From contig DAOPYN010000012.1 in NCBI GenBank assembly GCA_035352895.1, positions 22,229 to 86,228 on the forward strand: 64,000 nucleotides of DNA. The letters run 5' to 3'. Below the pieces are notes generated by a model that saw nothing but the letters and a program-made list of their open reading frames with translations, ran no database searches and had not been told where the DNA came from. The position numbers were made by a program, and so were the translations under genes. Positions 33,686 through 42,710 of this stretch are shown here, piece after piece (within the stretch, counting starts at the first letter, position 1; each line of letters opens with the position of its first letter). This DNA is from UBA5070 sp035352895 (lineage in GTDB: Bacteria; Fibrobacterota; Fibrobacteria; UBA5070).

Positions 33686-34231
33686 TCAGTGGACCTTGTC
33701 CGGACAGAGATTGGTCTGCAGTTCCTTGAGGCGCGCGATCGCCCGCTTGCGGGCCGAAGCCTCGGCTTCCTGGGCGGTGGCGAAGAACCGGGTGCGCGTG
33801 GAGACCTCGGAGAACCGCGGCGACTCGCTCGGGTCCGACACCACCAGCTCGGTGCGGAAGACGATCGCCGTGTCCTGGTGGATCTGGGGTGCGGCCGCGT
33901 TGCCGATCCCCTTGCTCGCCAGGATGTAGAGGTATCTCTGCTTCACCTGCCAGCCAAGCTGGATGCTGCTGGTCCACACCTGGGTGTAACCGTCCTTGTC
34001 GGTGCCGTCGATCTTGTGGAGGAATTTGTCGGTGGCGGTGGTGGTGGCGGAGAGTTGCGACTCCGAGGGGAGCTTGGCGATGCATTCGCCCATCAGGTCG
34101 CGCCGGACCTCGGTGCCGGTCTGTATGGAGGCGCTGTTGGCCGTGGCGACCACGGCGACTCCGTTGTCCAGCGCGAAGGCGGGAAGAGCCAGGCATGCCA
34201 GGATGGGAATCAGTCGATGGATTGGACGCAT
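33686..34231 (-). CDS. Secreted protein of unknown function
   Basis: 181 residues. Clear signal peptide (MRPIHRLIPILACLALPAFA). The mature part is a mixed alpha/beta protein with VWTSSIQLGWQVKQRYLYILA and an Arg/Lys-rich helix at the end. ATG 34231 has AAGGA upstream. No family recognised. Confidence 0.7.
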   Translation of the reverse strand: MRPIHRLIPILACLALPAFALDNGVAVVATANSASIQTGTEVRRDLMGECIAKLPSESQLSATTTATDKFLHKIDGTDKDGYTQVWTSSIQLGWQVKQRYLYILASKGIGNAAAPQIHQDTAIVFRTELVVSDPSESPRFSEVSTRTRFFATAQEAEASARKRAIARLKELQTNLCPDKVH

Positions 34232-34389
34232 GGATGTTTTCCTTCGATGGGGGGGAGGTGGTCCAGGGCAGAGGTAAACTACTTTCCGGAAACCACCCGG
34301 GACAATGCGTCTGAGCCGACGGCAACCAGGTTGTGGGACCTGGCCAGTGTTCGTTCCAGTCGCGGAATCCGTCATGCAGGTACCCATCG

Positions 34390-35385
34390 ATGCTGCGAAG
34401 ACTTTCGCGTTTCCTCCACAAATCCGCCACGAACAGTCCACGCATGAACTGGCTTCTGTGGAAACTCAAGCATGCCTTCAAGAAATACCCCCGCATCGAT
34501 CCGGAATTTCCGTCCCTGATCAACATCGAAACGGTCAGCGCCTGCAACCTCCGCTGCATCCACTGTCCGTCCCATCGCCAGGGTTCGCCATCGCCGAGGA
34601 AGTTCGGGAGCATGCCCCTGGATGCATTCCTGTCCATCATGGACCAGATCGACGGGCATGGGAATCGCCGTATCGCCCTTCACAAGGACGGCGAGCCCCT
34701 GCTGCATCCGCAGATCATTTCCATCCTCGAGCGCGTGAAGGCCAGGGTCGACCACGATGTGTATCTGACCACCAACGGACAAGTCCTCACGTCGGAGATC
34801 ACCCAGGCCATCCTGGCGGGAAGGATCGACCATTTCAACGTGAGCATCGGCGCCCATTCCCCGCAGACCTACCGGAAGATCCGCGGTGGCGATCTCGAAC
34901 GGGTGAAGCGCAACGTGCAGACATTCCTGGAGGCCCGGAGCCGGTCGGAATGGAAACCCTCGGTTTCCGTGCAGATCATCGATCTGGAGGGGATGGATCT
35001 CCAGCGGGAAATCGCCGATTTCCGTCGATACTGGAGCTCCATGGGTGTCGCCTGCGAGGTGTGGAGCGAATTGTCGTGGGGGATCGAATCGCAGGCGGCA
35101 GTCTCCAGATGGCGCTATCCCTGCTATTCGTTGTGGGATTCCATGGTGATCAATTCCGATCTCCAGGTGAGCGCGTGCTGCATCGACTGGAGCCAGTCGC
35201 TGATCGTCGGCGACGTCTCCTCGCGATCCATCCAGGAAATCTGGAAGGGGGATGCGCTGCGTCGGAATCGAATCGCCAGCCGCGCGAACGACTTCAGGGG
35301 GATGGAACTGTGCCGCCACTGCAACTACTGGCAGACGTTGCCCATGATCCATCGCAGCCAGCATCCGGAACCGGCGACGCCCTGA
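34390..35385 (+). CDS. Radical SAM protein with SPASM-like C terminus
   Basis: 331 residues from ATG 34390. The radical SAM [4Fe-4S] motif is CNLRCIHC (Cys52, Cys56, Cys59), followed by HKDGEPLLHP and YLTTNGQVLT, typical of the SAM-binding barrel. The C-terminal region (PCYSLWDSMVINSDLQVSACC ... GDVSSRSIQEIWKG ... LCRHC) is the SPASM/twitch pattern for an auxiliary cluster. Such enzymes modify peptides, sugars or other small substrates; the substrate is not shown by neighbours. ATG 34444 is an alternative start. Confidence 0.85.
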   Translation: MLRRLSRFLHKSATNSPRMNWLLWKLKHAFKKYPRIDPEFPSLINIETVSACNLRCIHCPSHRQGSPSPRKFGSMPLDAFLSIMDQIDGHGNRRIALHKDGEPLLHPQIISILERVKARVDHDVYLTTNGQVLTSEITQAILAGRIDHFNVSIGAHSPQTYRKIRGGDLERVKRNVQTFLEARSRSEWKPSVSVQIIDLEGMDLQREIADFRRYWSSMGVACEVWSELSWGIESQAAVSRWRYPCYSLWDSMVINSDLQVSACCIDWSQSLIVGDVSSRSIQEIWKGDALRRNRIASRANDFRGMELCRHCNYWQTLPMIHRSQHPEPATP

Positions 35386-35408
35386 GGGAATCTTCCGCGT
35401 TGTCGCCG

Positions 35409-35432
35409 AAGGGGCGATTTTTGCCCCTTTTT
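35409..35432 (+). terminator. Rho-independent terminator of the radical SAM gene
   Basis: AAGGGGC (35409-35415) pairs with GCCCCTT (35423-35429) over a T-rich loop, followed directly by further T residues, 24 bases after the stop codon. Confidence 0.75.
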
Positions 35433-35526
35433 GACTTCCGAGCTTATCTTCGATGGCAACCACGTGGGAGCTTGGACGTTTCGACCAGGCGTGATTCCGT
35501 GCGACGTCCGAGGCAGGAGGAAGTGA

Positions 35527-36711
35527 ATGCAGAAGACGATCTGCTTTGCCTACCATTCCGGTGAACCGTCCGGGACATCCCGACCGGACCAACCCGATCC
35601 GTACCTGGTCTTCGCCGCGGTCATGGTGCGGGAATCGGAGCTGGGCCAGGCGCTGGAAGGTGCGGAAAGGATCCGGCACAAGTTCTTCGCGGATGGTCGG
35701 ATCTCCTCGGATGCCCTGGGAGCGGATTCCGAATCGCGCAGGAAGGTGGTGGCGATGGTGGCCAACCTTCCCATCCAGATCGTGGTCCTGGCCATCGAGA
35801 GGGAGGAGCTCCTGGGCGATCCGGAGGTTCCCTGGCAGAAGGCGTTCTTCCAGTACATCAGTCGGCTGCTGTTCGCCAAGCTAATCTCGTCCTTCCAGCC
35901 CCTGGAGATCGTGCAGAGTCCGGATTCCGATCCACGGTTCCGGTTCGAATTCGAGATCTACATCGAACGCAACCTGAGCGGCGACTTGTTCTCCTCGGTG
36001 AATGATCGATACCGCTTCGCGCTTTCCGACGAGGTCAACCGGCCCCTGATGGGAGTCGCGGATTTCCTGGGTGGAACCTACCTGCGGATCCTCGCGCGCC
36101 AGGAAACGCCGGAATTCGACGAGTTCGCGATGGGGGTGCTGCAGGAAAGCATCATCTACATCGACCATTGGCCTCCCAAGTTCAAGCACAAGCGCATCGA
36201 CACCATTCCCGATTGCACCGCGTATGCCACGCTCGACGAGAACCTGGAGACCTACTGCCTGCGCGGAGTGAACGAGTTCCTTTCGCTCGATCGGCTGGAA
36301 GGGCTCGACGAGGCCGGCATCACCGAATGCAAGGCCTTCCTGCGGTTTCTGCTCCAGCAGCTGGATTCCGGAGCCCGCAGGGAGTACGTGGCCACCAAGC
36401 GGATCCAGGAATTCCTCTCCAGGGTGCTGGGCCGCGAGATCAGCGTGCACCATCTGCGGGAACGGATCGTGGGGACCCTGCAGGACCAGGGCGTGATCCT
36501 GGCCAGTGGGCCCAAAGGCTACAAGATCCCGACCTGCTACAAGGACATCCATACGGTGGTCAGCCAGGGAAACAGCGTCATTCCCACCCTGGTCGCCCGG
36601 TTGAAGTTCGCCAAGGACGCCATCCGCGTGGTGTCCTTCGGACAGCGCGACATCCTGGACGAGCCGGAATTCGCCGAATTGCGCAGGATCGTCAACGCCA
36701 TCCAGAGGTGA
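35527..36711 (+). CDS. DUF3800-like protein with winged-helix C-terminal domain
   Basis: 394 residues. The N-terminal two thirds resembles DUF3800: an opening beta strand with acidic/Gly residues (CFAYHSGEPSG, where DUF3800 usually has a D-E-S-G), LVFAAVMV, and the late VNRPLMGVADFLGGTYLRIL like the family 'Q-AD...G' helix. Residues about 300-350 (TKRIQEFLSRVLGREISVHHLRERIVGTLQDQGV) look like a winged helix. DUF3800 proteins are RNase H-fold proteins often found near mobile or defence genes. Excellent Shine-Dalgarno (GCAGGAGG) before ATG 35527. Stands alone between terminator and convergent gene. Confidence 0.6.
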   Translation: MQKTICFAYHSGEPSGTSRPDQPDPYLVFAAVMVRESELGQALEGAERIRHKFFADGRISSDALGADSESRRKVVAMVANLPIQIVVLAIEREELLGDPEVPWQKAFFQYISRLLFAKLISSFQPLEIVQSPDSDPRFRFEFEIYIERNLSGDLFSSVNDRYRFALSDEVNRPLMGVADFLGGTYLRILARQETPEFDEFAMGVLQESIIYIDHWPPKFKHKRIDTIPDCTAYATLDENLETYCLRGVNEFLSLDRLEGLDEAGITECKAFLRFLLQQLDSGARREYVATKRIQEFLSRVLGREISVHHLRERIVGTLQDQGVILASGPKGYKIPTCYKDIHTVVSQGNSVIPTLVARLKFAKDAIRVVSFGQRDILDEPEFAELRRIVNAIQR

Positions 36712-36730
36712 TGGCGGCGGGACGGGGCGA

Positions 36731-37726
36731 TCAGGTCCTTCCGACCAGGGGGATGGACACCGCCAGGGAGTTGTCGTCGAGGTTGGAGATCCTCGCTCCG
36801 TAGATGGTGGCGATGACCCGCACCAGCGAGGAGCTGAGGCTGGCTCCATCCAGTGGGAAGCGCCGCCGATCCGTTTCCGGGGTCGCGTGCAGGAGGATCC
36901 GCCATTCCCCGTCGGCGTCCGAGACCGAGCAGGAATCGAATGGACCGGCGATCTCCTCCAGTTCTCGCAGGAGGAGTTCCAGGTGTTCGTCGTCGATCCC
37001 GAGCGTCGCGTCGATGGGGAACACCGCGACACCCAGGGCCCGCTGGCACACGCCCGCCGGGTCCTGGCAGGTGCTGTCGGACAGCCGGTTGCGCAAGGTG
37101 GGGTCGAGGATGGCCATCTCCAGTTCGGCGTAGGCCAGGAAGCGGTGCACCAGGCGGTGCAAGGCCTCGCCAGAATGGTTGATCCCGCGGGCGATGTCGA
37201 GCATCTCGGCGCGCCGGACGGTCTCGTATTCGTCCACCAGGATCCCGGAGAGCCCCAGGATGCCGTTGAGGGGGGTGAGGAGTTCGTGCGGCAGGGCCCG
37301 GGCCAGGGTGTTGCGCAGCGCGCCCAGTTGGTTCCGGTAGGCGGCCGCGAGGCTTTCCGAACGCGAAAGCCGGACGCCGACCGCCGAGAGCAGTTCCTGA
37401 CGACTGAAGGGTTTGGTGAGATAGTCCTCCGCCCCCAGTTCCATGCCGCGTCGCAGGCTCGTGCGGTCGGCGCGGGCGGTCAGGAAAAGGAAGGGGACAT
37501 GGAGGGTCCGCGAATTCCCTCGAAGGTTCGCGATCACCTGGAAGCCGTCCATTCCGGGCATGTTGACGTCGCAGACCACCAGGTCGGGAGGGCGTTCGGA
37601 GGACTTGCGCACGCCGTCCGCCCCGTCGACCGCCTCGATCACCTCGTAGCCCTCCGCCTCAAGCATTTCGCGGATGTTCTCGCGGATGGAGGATTCGTCC
37701 TCGATGACCAGGATCCGGCGGCTCAT
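36731..37726 (-). CDS. Receiver domain joined to a degenerate histidine-kinase-like domain
   Basis: 331 residues. Residues 1-120 are a complete receiver: VIEDESS, phosphoacceptor Asp53 in VVCDVNMPGMDG, FLTARAD and Lys in YLTKPFS. Residues 140-210 look like a HisKA dimerisation helix with ALPHELLTPLNG (His147). The C-terminal part should be an ATPase but has HLELLLRELEEIAG where the N-box Asn is expected, and no DxGxG loop is visible. So it may dimerise but probably cannot bind ATP normally. Start overlaps the kinase stop by ATGA. Confidence 0.8.
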   Translation of the reverse strand: MSRRILVIEDESSIRENIREMLEAEGYEVIEAVDGADGVRKSSERPPDLVVCDVNMPGMDGFQVIANLRGNSRTLHVPFLFLTARADRTSLRRGMELGAEDYLTKPFSRQELLSAVGVRLSRSESLAAAYRNQLGALRNTLARALPHELLTPLNGILGLSGILVDEYETVRRAEMLDIARGINHSGEALHRLVHRFLAYAELEMAILDPTLRNRLSDSTCQDPAGVCQRALGVAVFPIDATLGIDDEHLELLLRELEEIAGPFDSCSVSDADGEWRILLHATPETDRRRFPLDGASLSSSLVRVIATIYGARISNLDDNSLAVSIPLVGRT

Positions 37727-38433
37727 GCGGTGATCTCCGCGGGGAGGTACACCCGTGCGAGGGTGCCGCCGCCTGGGCGTGGCGAGAGGTCCGCGAAACC
37801 TTCCGAAAGGGTCGCGCAACGACGCACGATGCTCAGTCCCAGTCCGGATCCGGAGATGCCCGTGGCGTTGGATCCGCGTTCGAACGGTTCCCAGAGACGA
37901 TCCGCTTCCGACCAGGGAAACGCCCCCCCCTGGTCGGCGACGGACAGGAGCAGACCCCGATCCTTCGGTCGGACGTCGATCTCGATGGTGGAGTTCTCCT
38001 CCGAGAACCGCAGCGCGTTGGAGAGCAGGTTCACCAGGCAGGCTCGGACCAGCCGCAGATCCAGCAGGGCCACCAGGCCGGGAGGACAGCGGACATGCAG
38101 ATCCTGTCCGGATTTCTGGAAGGGTTCCACTTCTTCCAGGAGCGACGAGACCACTCCGGAAAGCTGCAGGGGTTCGCGCTTGGGCTCGAACTCCCCTGAA
38201 TCGAAGCGGGCCAGGAGCGACACGTTGTCCAGAAGCGCGGTCATGGTGCCCACGGCGGAGTGGATGCGGCGGAAATGGGATTGCTTCCGTTGCGCGGGCA
38301 TGCTGTCGCCGTAACCTTCCAGAAGCTCCGTGGAGGAGAGGATCACGGTGAGAGGAGTCCGGAATTCGTGGCTGACCAGCGACAGGAAACGGGTCTGCAC
38401 GTCGGGATCCGTGGGCAGGTGGGAGGATGTCAT
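37723..38433 (-). CDS. Soluble histidine kinase without a sensor domain
   Basis: 236 residues: only HisKA (SHEFRTPLTVI, His22) and HATPase_c (N-box NLLSNALRFSEEN, G1 VADQGGAF, G2 GSGLGLSIV). No sensing or membrane part, so a partner must supply the signal. Its ATG overlaps the flhG stop (ATGA), and its stop overlaps the receiver gene. The three genes therefore look like one unit attached to the flagellar operon. Confidence 0.88.
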   Translation of the reverse strand: MTSSHLPTDPDVQTRFLSLVSHEFRTPLTVILSSTELLEGYGDSMPAQRKQSHFRRIHSAVGTMTALLDNVSLLARFDSGEFEPKREPLQLSGVVSSLLEEVEPFQKSGQDLHVRCPPGLVALLDLRLVRACLVNLLSNALRFSEENSTIEIDVRPKDRGLLLSVADQGGAFPWSEADRLWEPFERGSNATGISGSGLGLSIVRRCATLSEGFADLSPRPGGGTLARVYLPAEITA

Positions 38434-39305
38434 GGTCTATCCCGGGAGGAGGTCTCGCTCAGGCGCTCGAAGAATCCGCTTCCGGACGGGAGATCTCCGG
38501 CCGCTTCGCGGGCCAGGGTCCGGATGGCGCGCGCGAAGGCGGAATCCGGCGCCGCGCGGAAGGCGGGACGTCTTTCCAGGACGTGTCGTTCCAGTCCCGC
38601 CTGGCGTGGGATCCACCCGGCCAGGGAAGGCTCCCAGGACAGGAAGCGTCCACAAACCTGGATCAGCCTGGACTGGCACGACGCGGCTTCTTCCTCGGAG
38701 GCGGCCATGTTCACGCACACCCCCACGGATAGATCCTTCCTCTGGGAGCGGAGGACCTTCAAGAGCGCGTAGGCGTCGGCCTGGGCGGTGGGCTCCGGGG
38801 TGGTCACGAGCAGGAGGCGGTCGGAGGCCATCACCAGGTTCATCGTGGTCTCGCCGATTCCGGCGCCGGTGTCCACGATGGCCAGGTCGTATCCGGACTG
38901 GAGCTCGCCCAGGGCCCTGGTGAGGGTGTTCAATCGCTCCGGGGGCAGGGAGGAGAGCTGCGCGACTCCGGATGCCGAGGGCAGGAGGTCCACTCCAGGC
39001 CCCACGGAAAGCAGGGCTTGGGACGGGGTGGCCCGTCCGGCCAGGACGTCGTCGAGATCGGCCTTGGGGTGGAGACCGCAGAGGATGTGGAGGTTGGCCA
39101 GGCCCATGTCCCCGTCCACCAGGAGGATCCGCCGATCCAGGTCGGCGAGCGCCAGGGCCATCGAGAGTGCGATGTGCGATTTGCCCACCCCGCCCTTCCC
39201 CGAGGAGACCGCCAGGGTGGGGCAGAGCGTGGAATGGCCGAGTCGGGCGGGCAGGGAGGGATTCCAGGAACGCAGCGAATCCAGCTGGCTAGGCATCGTC
39301 GTCAC
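38430..39305 (-). CDS. flhG: Flagellar number regulator FlhG (MinD-like ATPase)
   Basis: 291 residues. Deviant Walker A SSGKGGVGKSHIALSMA with both lysines, LLVDGDMGLANLHILCG, and the switch VDTGAGIGETTMN. The N-terminal extension ahead of the ATPase (about 25 residues) is typical of FlhG, which with FlhF sets the place and number of flagella. GTG 39305 overlaps the flhF end by 17 bases; ATG 39296 is an equally good start. Confidence 0.9.
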   Translation of the reverse strand: MTTMPSQLDSLRSWNPSLPARLGHSTLCPTLAVSSGKGGVGKSHIALSMALALADLDRRILLVDGDMGLANLHILCGLHPKADLDDVLAGRATPSQALLSVGPGVDLLPSASGVAQLSSLPPERLNTLTRALGELQSGYDLAIVDTGAGIGETTMNLVMASDRLLLVTTPEPTAQADAYALLKVLRSQRKDLSVGVCVNMAASEEEAASCQSRLIQVCGRFLSWEPSLAGWIPRQAGLERHVLERRPAFRAAPDSAFARAIRTLAREAAGDLPSGSGFFERLSETSSRDRP

Positions 39306-40563
39306 CCAGGAGCATCCTGGCGAGCTCGTCGCTGGCCGCTTCGCTCATGGCCTCGGGGATCTCCTGCCCGAAGCACAACGCCGTCACAGGGATGCGTTCC
39401 CTGGCGGCCAGGGTGCACATGGCTCCGTGGCTTTCGGTCTCGTCGATCTTGGTGAACACGAGCTTGGTGGGACCGAGGTCCCGGTAGGCGCGCACGGAGG
39501 CGGAAAGGTCGCGCAGGCGCGTGGTGGCCGACTGCACCAGGACGATGTCCTGTGGACGGATCCTGTCCACCAGCGCGGAAAGCTCGAGGAAGTGGACCTG
39601 GTTGGCGGGAGAGCGGCCGGCCGTGTCCACCAGGACGACGTCCAGGTGGGAGGTCTCCTTGATGGCCGATTCCAGATCCGCGTCCGTGAACACCACCCGC
39701 AGCGGAAGTCCCGCCACATCGCAGAAGGTCCGGATCTGTTCCTGGGCTCCGATGCGGTAGGAATCGCAGCCCACGATGCCCACCGAGTAGCCGTCCTGCC
39801 GGGAGAGGCGGATGGCGAACTTCATGAGGGTGGTGGTCTTGCCCACTCCGGTGGGGCCCGCGAAGAGCAGGCGCTGGCTTCCCTTGCCGCGGGCGAACCG
39901 CAACGGGGCGCACGGCATCCGGGAGGCGAGCGAACGCAGGACCTGGGAGCGGACCCAGGCGGGATCGTCGCGCACGTCGTCCCTCAGGGCCACGGCCGCC
40001 TGCTCGCAGGTCTCGCGAGCCAGATCCTCCGCGAAGTCCATGGATACCAGTCGTTGGTACCAGGGCAGAAGCGGTGCGCTGACGGATGCGGCTCCATCGC
40101 CCTTCCACTGTTCGGCCAGGAGCGACACCACCGAGCGCAGCTGTCCCATCTCCTGGCGCACGGCGGTGATGGCCTGGGTGGGCGCTTCGGCGGCCCGTCG
40201 CACGGATTCCAGACCATCCTGGAGCGCGCGGAATTCGTCGCGGGAAATGGCGGTCTGTCGTCCCGTCTCGGGTTCCGGCGCGGCGGCGGGAGGGGGGGCG
40301 GTCTGCCGGGTGGGTTCCGGGGGGCGGCGCGATCCCGGGCCGTAGGCCGCGGTCCGGCCGGTGGGTTTCTCCTGGGTGTCGCGTTCAGGGGCGGCGAAGA
40401 ACCGGTCTTCCAGTCCCGCCGTGACCTCCCAGCGCTCGGTACCGCCCAGAAGCGAGCCCTTGATCTTCTGCGTGCGCAGGATCAACGCTTCCGGTCCCAG
40501 CTCCTCCTTCACCTGGAGCAAGGCCTCGCGCATGCTGTCTGCCTGGAATTTTCTGATCCGCAA
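39289..40563 (-). CDS. flhF: Flagellar biosynthesis GTPase FlhF
   Basis: 424 residues. N-terminal B domain (MRIRKFQADSMREALLQVKEELGPEALIL), a Pro/Arg-rich linker (about 65-115), N domain, then the SRP-type GTPase with AGPTGVGKTTTLMKFA, VGCDSYRIGAQEQI, VLVDTAGRSP and FTKIDET. FlhF is a polar flagellum landmark protein. It follows flhA and precedes flhG. Confidence 0.94.
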   Translation of the reverse strand: MRIRKFQADSMREALLQVKEELGPEALILRTQKIKGSLLGGTERWEVTAGLEDRFFAAPERDTQEKPTGRTAAYGPGSRRPPEPTRQTAPPPAAAPEPETGRQTAISRDEFRALQDGLESVRRAAEAPTQAITAVRQEMGQLRSVVSLLAEQWKGDGAASVSAPLLPWYQRLVSMDFAEDLARETCEQAAVALRDDVRDDPAWVRSQVLRSLASRMPCAPLRFARGKGSQRLLFAGPTGVGKTTTLMKFAIRLSRQDGYSVGIVGCDSYRIGAQEQIRTFCDVAGLPLRVVFTDADLESAIKETSHLDVVLVDTAGRSPANQVHFLELSALVDRIRPQDIVLVQSATTRLRDLSASVRAYRDLGPTKLVFTKIDETESHGAMCTLAARERIPVTALCFGQEIPEAMSEAASDELARMLLGDDDA

Positions 40564-40580
40564 GAACGTTCCTCAGGTGC

Positions 40581-42710
40581 CTAGCCGGCGACGCGGCCGG
40601 GTTCGAGCGCTTGCACGGTCCCCCTCGAACGTACGGAAACGCCCGGGACGACCTCGGCGTAAGATAGCACCGCAAGTTGCGGGAACGAGCCTTCCATGAG
40701 CCTGCGCAGATGGGGGCGCAGGTTGGGGGAGCAGACCACCACAGGGGTTTCCCCGGCGGCAGTCATGGATTCGGCCAAAGGTCGCAGGCCGTCGATCAGC
40801 CGCCCCACCAGTTCCGGACGCAGCATCAGCCGGGGACCGCGGTCCGTGGGCTGCACGGAGGCTTCTAGGATCTGTTCCAGGCCCGGATCCAGGGTCATGA
40901 CAGGAAGTGTTCCTTCCGGATCCGACAGCTGCTTGCAAAGGGACCTCGAAAGGGCCATGCGGACCTGCTCCACCAGGGCCATCGGATCGCGGGAAGTCTT
41001 GGCGTGGTCGGAGAGGGTCTCCAGGATGGTGGGCAGGTCGCGGATGGACACCCTTTCCCGCAGGAGTCCCTCCAGCACCTTCTGGATCTCGCCGTAGCTG
41101 AGAAGCGACGGGACCAGTTCCTCGACGACCGTGGGATGGGTGCCCTTGACGTTCTCCACCAGGGTGCGCACGTCCTGCCGGGTGAGGATTCCGTGGGCGT
41201 GCGAGCGGATGATCTCCGTCAGGTGCGTGGCGAGCACGGCGGGAAGTTCCACCACGGTGTATCCGGCCAGCTCCGCCGCTTCCTTCTGGGTTTCCGTGAT
41301 CCAGAGGGCGGGCAGTCCGAACGCCGGTTCGCGGGTCTGGATCCCGTTGATCCTGCGGGAGACCGAGCCCGGATCCATGGCCAGGTAGCACCCTGTCATG
41401 AGCTCGCCCGAGCCGATCTCCACGCCCTTGATGCGCACCACGTACTGGGCGGGCTTCAGCAGGATGTTGTCGCGGATGCGGATGGGAGGAACGATCACCC
41501 CCATCTCGGAGGCGCACTGGCGGCGCAGAAGGGTGATCCGCTCCAGGAGATCTCCTCCCTGGCCCACGTCCACCAGGGGGATCAGGGCGTAGCCGATCTC
41601 CAGCTCCATCTGGTCGATGGTGAGGTAGTTCTCGATGCGATCCTCTTCCGGAGCCTTGGCGACGGGCTTGTCGGGGGCGTTGGCTGCCGCCTCCTCTTCG
41701 CGCAGGGCCTTGGTCTTGCCGTAGCCCACCGCCGCCGTGCCCGCGGCCAGCACGAAGAACGGGAGATGCGGCAGGCCCGGAACCAGACCCAGGACCCCCA
41801 GGACGGTGGCCGAGACGTAGAGCGCCATCGGGGACTGGGTGAGCTGGCCGGTGATCTCGGCGCCGAGATTGGACTTGGACGCCGCTCGCGTCACGATGAT
41901 ACCGGCGGCGGTGGAGATCATCAGGGACGGAATCTGGCCGACCAGGCCGTCGCCGATGCTCAGGAGGGTGAAGGTCTTCAGCGACTGGGGGGCGGTCATG
42001 TCCATCATGGCCATGCCCACCACGAACCCTCCCGCGACGTTCACCACGGTGATGATCAGGCCCGCGATGGCGTCGCCTTTCACGAATTTGCTAGCGCCGT
42101 CCATGGCGCCGAAGAAGTCGGCCTCCCGCGAGATGTCGGAGCGCCGCTTGCGGGCCTCCTTCTCGTCGATCACCCCGGCGTTGAGGTCGGCGTCGACCGC
42201 CATCTGCTTGCCCGGCATGGCGTCCAGGGTGAATCGCGCGGCCACTTCCGCGATGCGCGAGGATCCCTTGAGGATCACCTGGAAGTTGATGATCAGGAGG
42301 ATGATGAAGATGATCACCCCGACCACCATGTTGCCGCCGGTCACGAAGTTGCCGAAGGCGTCGATGACCTTCCCGCCCACGCCCTCCGACAGGATCAGGC
42401 GGGTGGATGCCACGTTCAGCGACAGCTTGAACAGGGTGACCACCAGGAGGATGCCCGGGAAGATGCTGAAGTCCAGCACGGTCTTGATGAACATGCTGAC
42501 CATCAGGATCACCAGCGCCACCATGAGCATCAGGGACAGGAGGAGGTCCAGGAGCCAGGGGGGGACGGGCAGCAGCATGATGGCGATCACGCCGATGATG
42601 CCCAGGATCAGAAGCTGGTCCTTGCGTTCGGCGATGGTCCGGAACAGGGGGTTGGACCAGGCCTGGTCTGCTCGATCCCGAAGGACCCGGAGGTTGTCCG
42701 CCGCGTTCAC
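40581..42710 (-). CDS. flhA: Flagellar export gate protein FlhA
   Basis: 709 residues. About eight membrane helices in the first 330 residues with the FHIPEP region MPGKQMAVDADLNAGVIDEKEARKRR-type and SREADFFGAMDGASKFVKGD, then the large cytoplasmic domain (VPLVDVGQGGDLLERI, LAVLATHLTEIIRSHAHGIL-type segments). It forms the nonameric export gate and drives proton-coupled export. The ATG overlaps the stop of the flhB fusion (ATGA). Confidence 0.96.
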   Translation of the reverse strand: MNAADNLRVLRDRADQAWSNPLFRTIAERKDQLLILGIIGVIAIMLLPVPPWLLDLLLSLMLMVALVILMVSMFIKTVLDFSIFPGILLVVTLFKLSLNVASTRLILSEGVGGKVIDAFGNFVTGGNMVVGVIIFIILLIINFQVILKGSSRIAEVAARFTLDAMPGKQMAVDADLNAGVIDEKEARKRRSDISREADFFGAMDGASKFVKGDAIAGLIITVVNVAGGFVVGMAMMDMTAPQSLKTFTLLSIGDGLVGQIPSLMISTAAGIIVTRAASKSNLGAEITGQLTQSPMALYVSATVLGVLGLVPGLPHLPFFVLAAGTAAVGYGKTKALREEEAAANAPDKPVAKAPEEDRIENYLTIDQMELEIGYALIPLVDVGQGGDLLERITLLRRQCASEMGVIVPPIRIRDNILLKPAQYVVRIKGVEIGSGELMTGCYLAMDPGSVSRRINGIQTREPAFGLPALWITETQKEAAELAGYTVVELPAVLATHLTEIIRSHAHGILTRQDVRTLVENVKGTHPTVVEELVPSLLSYGEIQKVLEGLLRERVSIRDLPTILETLSDHAKTSRDPMALVEQVRMALSRSLCKQLSDPEGTLPVMTLDPGLEQILEASVQPTDRGPRLMLRPELVGRLIDGLRPLAESMTAAGETPVVVCSPNLRPHLRRLMEGSFPQLAVLSYAEVVPGVSVRSRGTVQALEPGRVAG

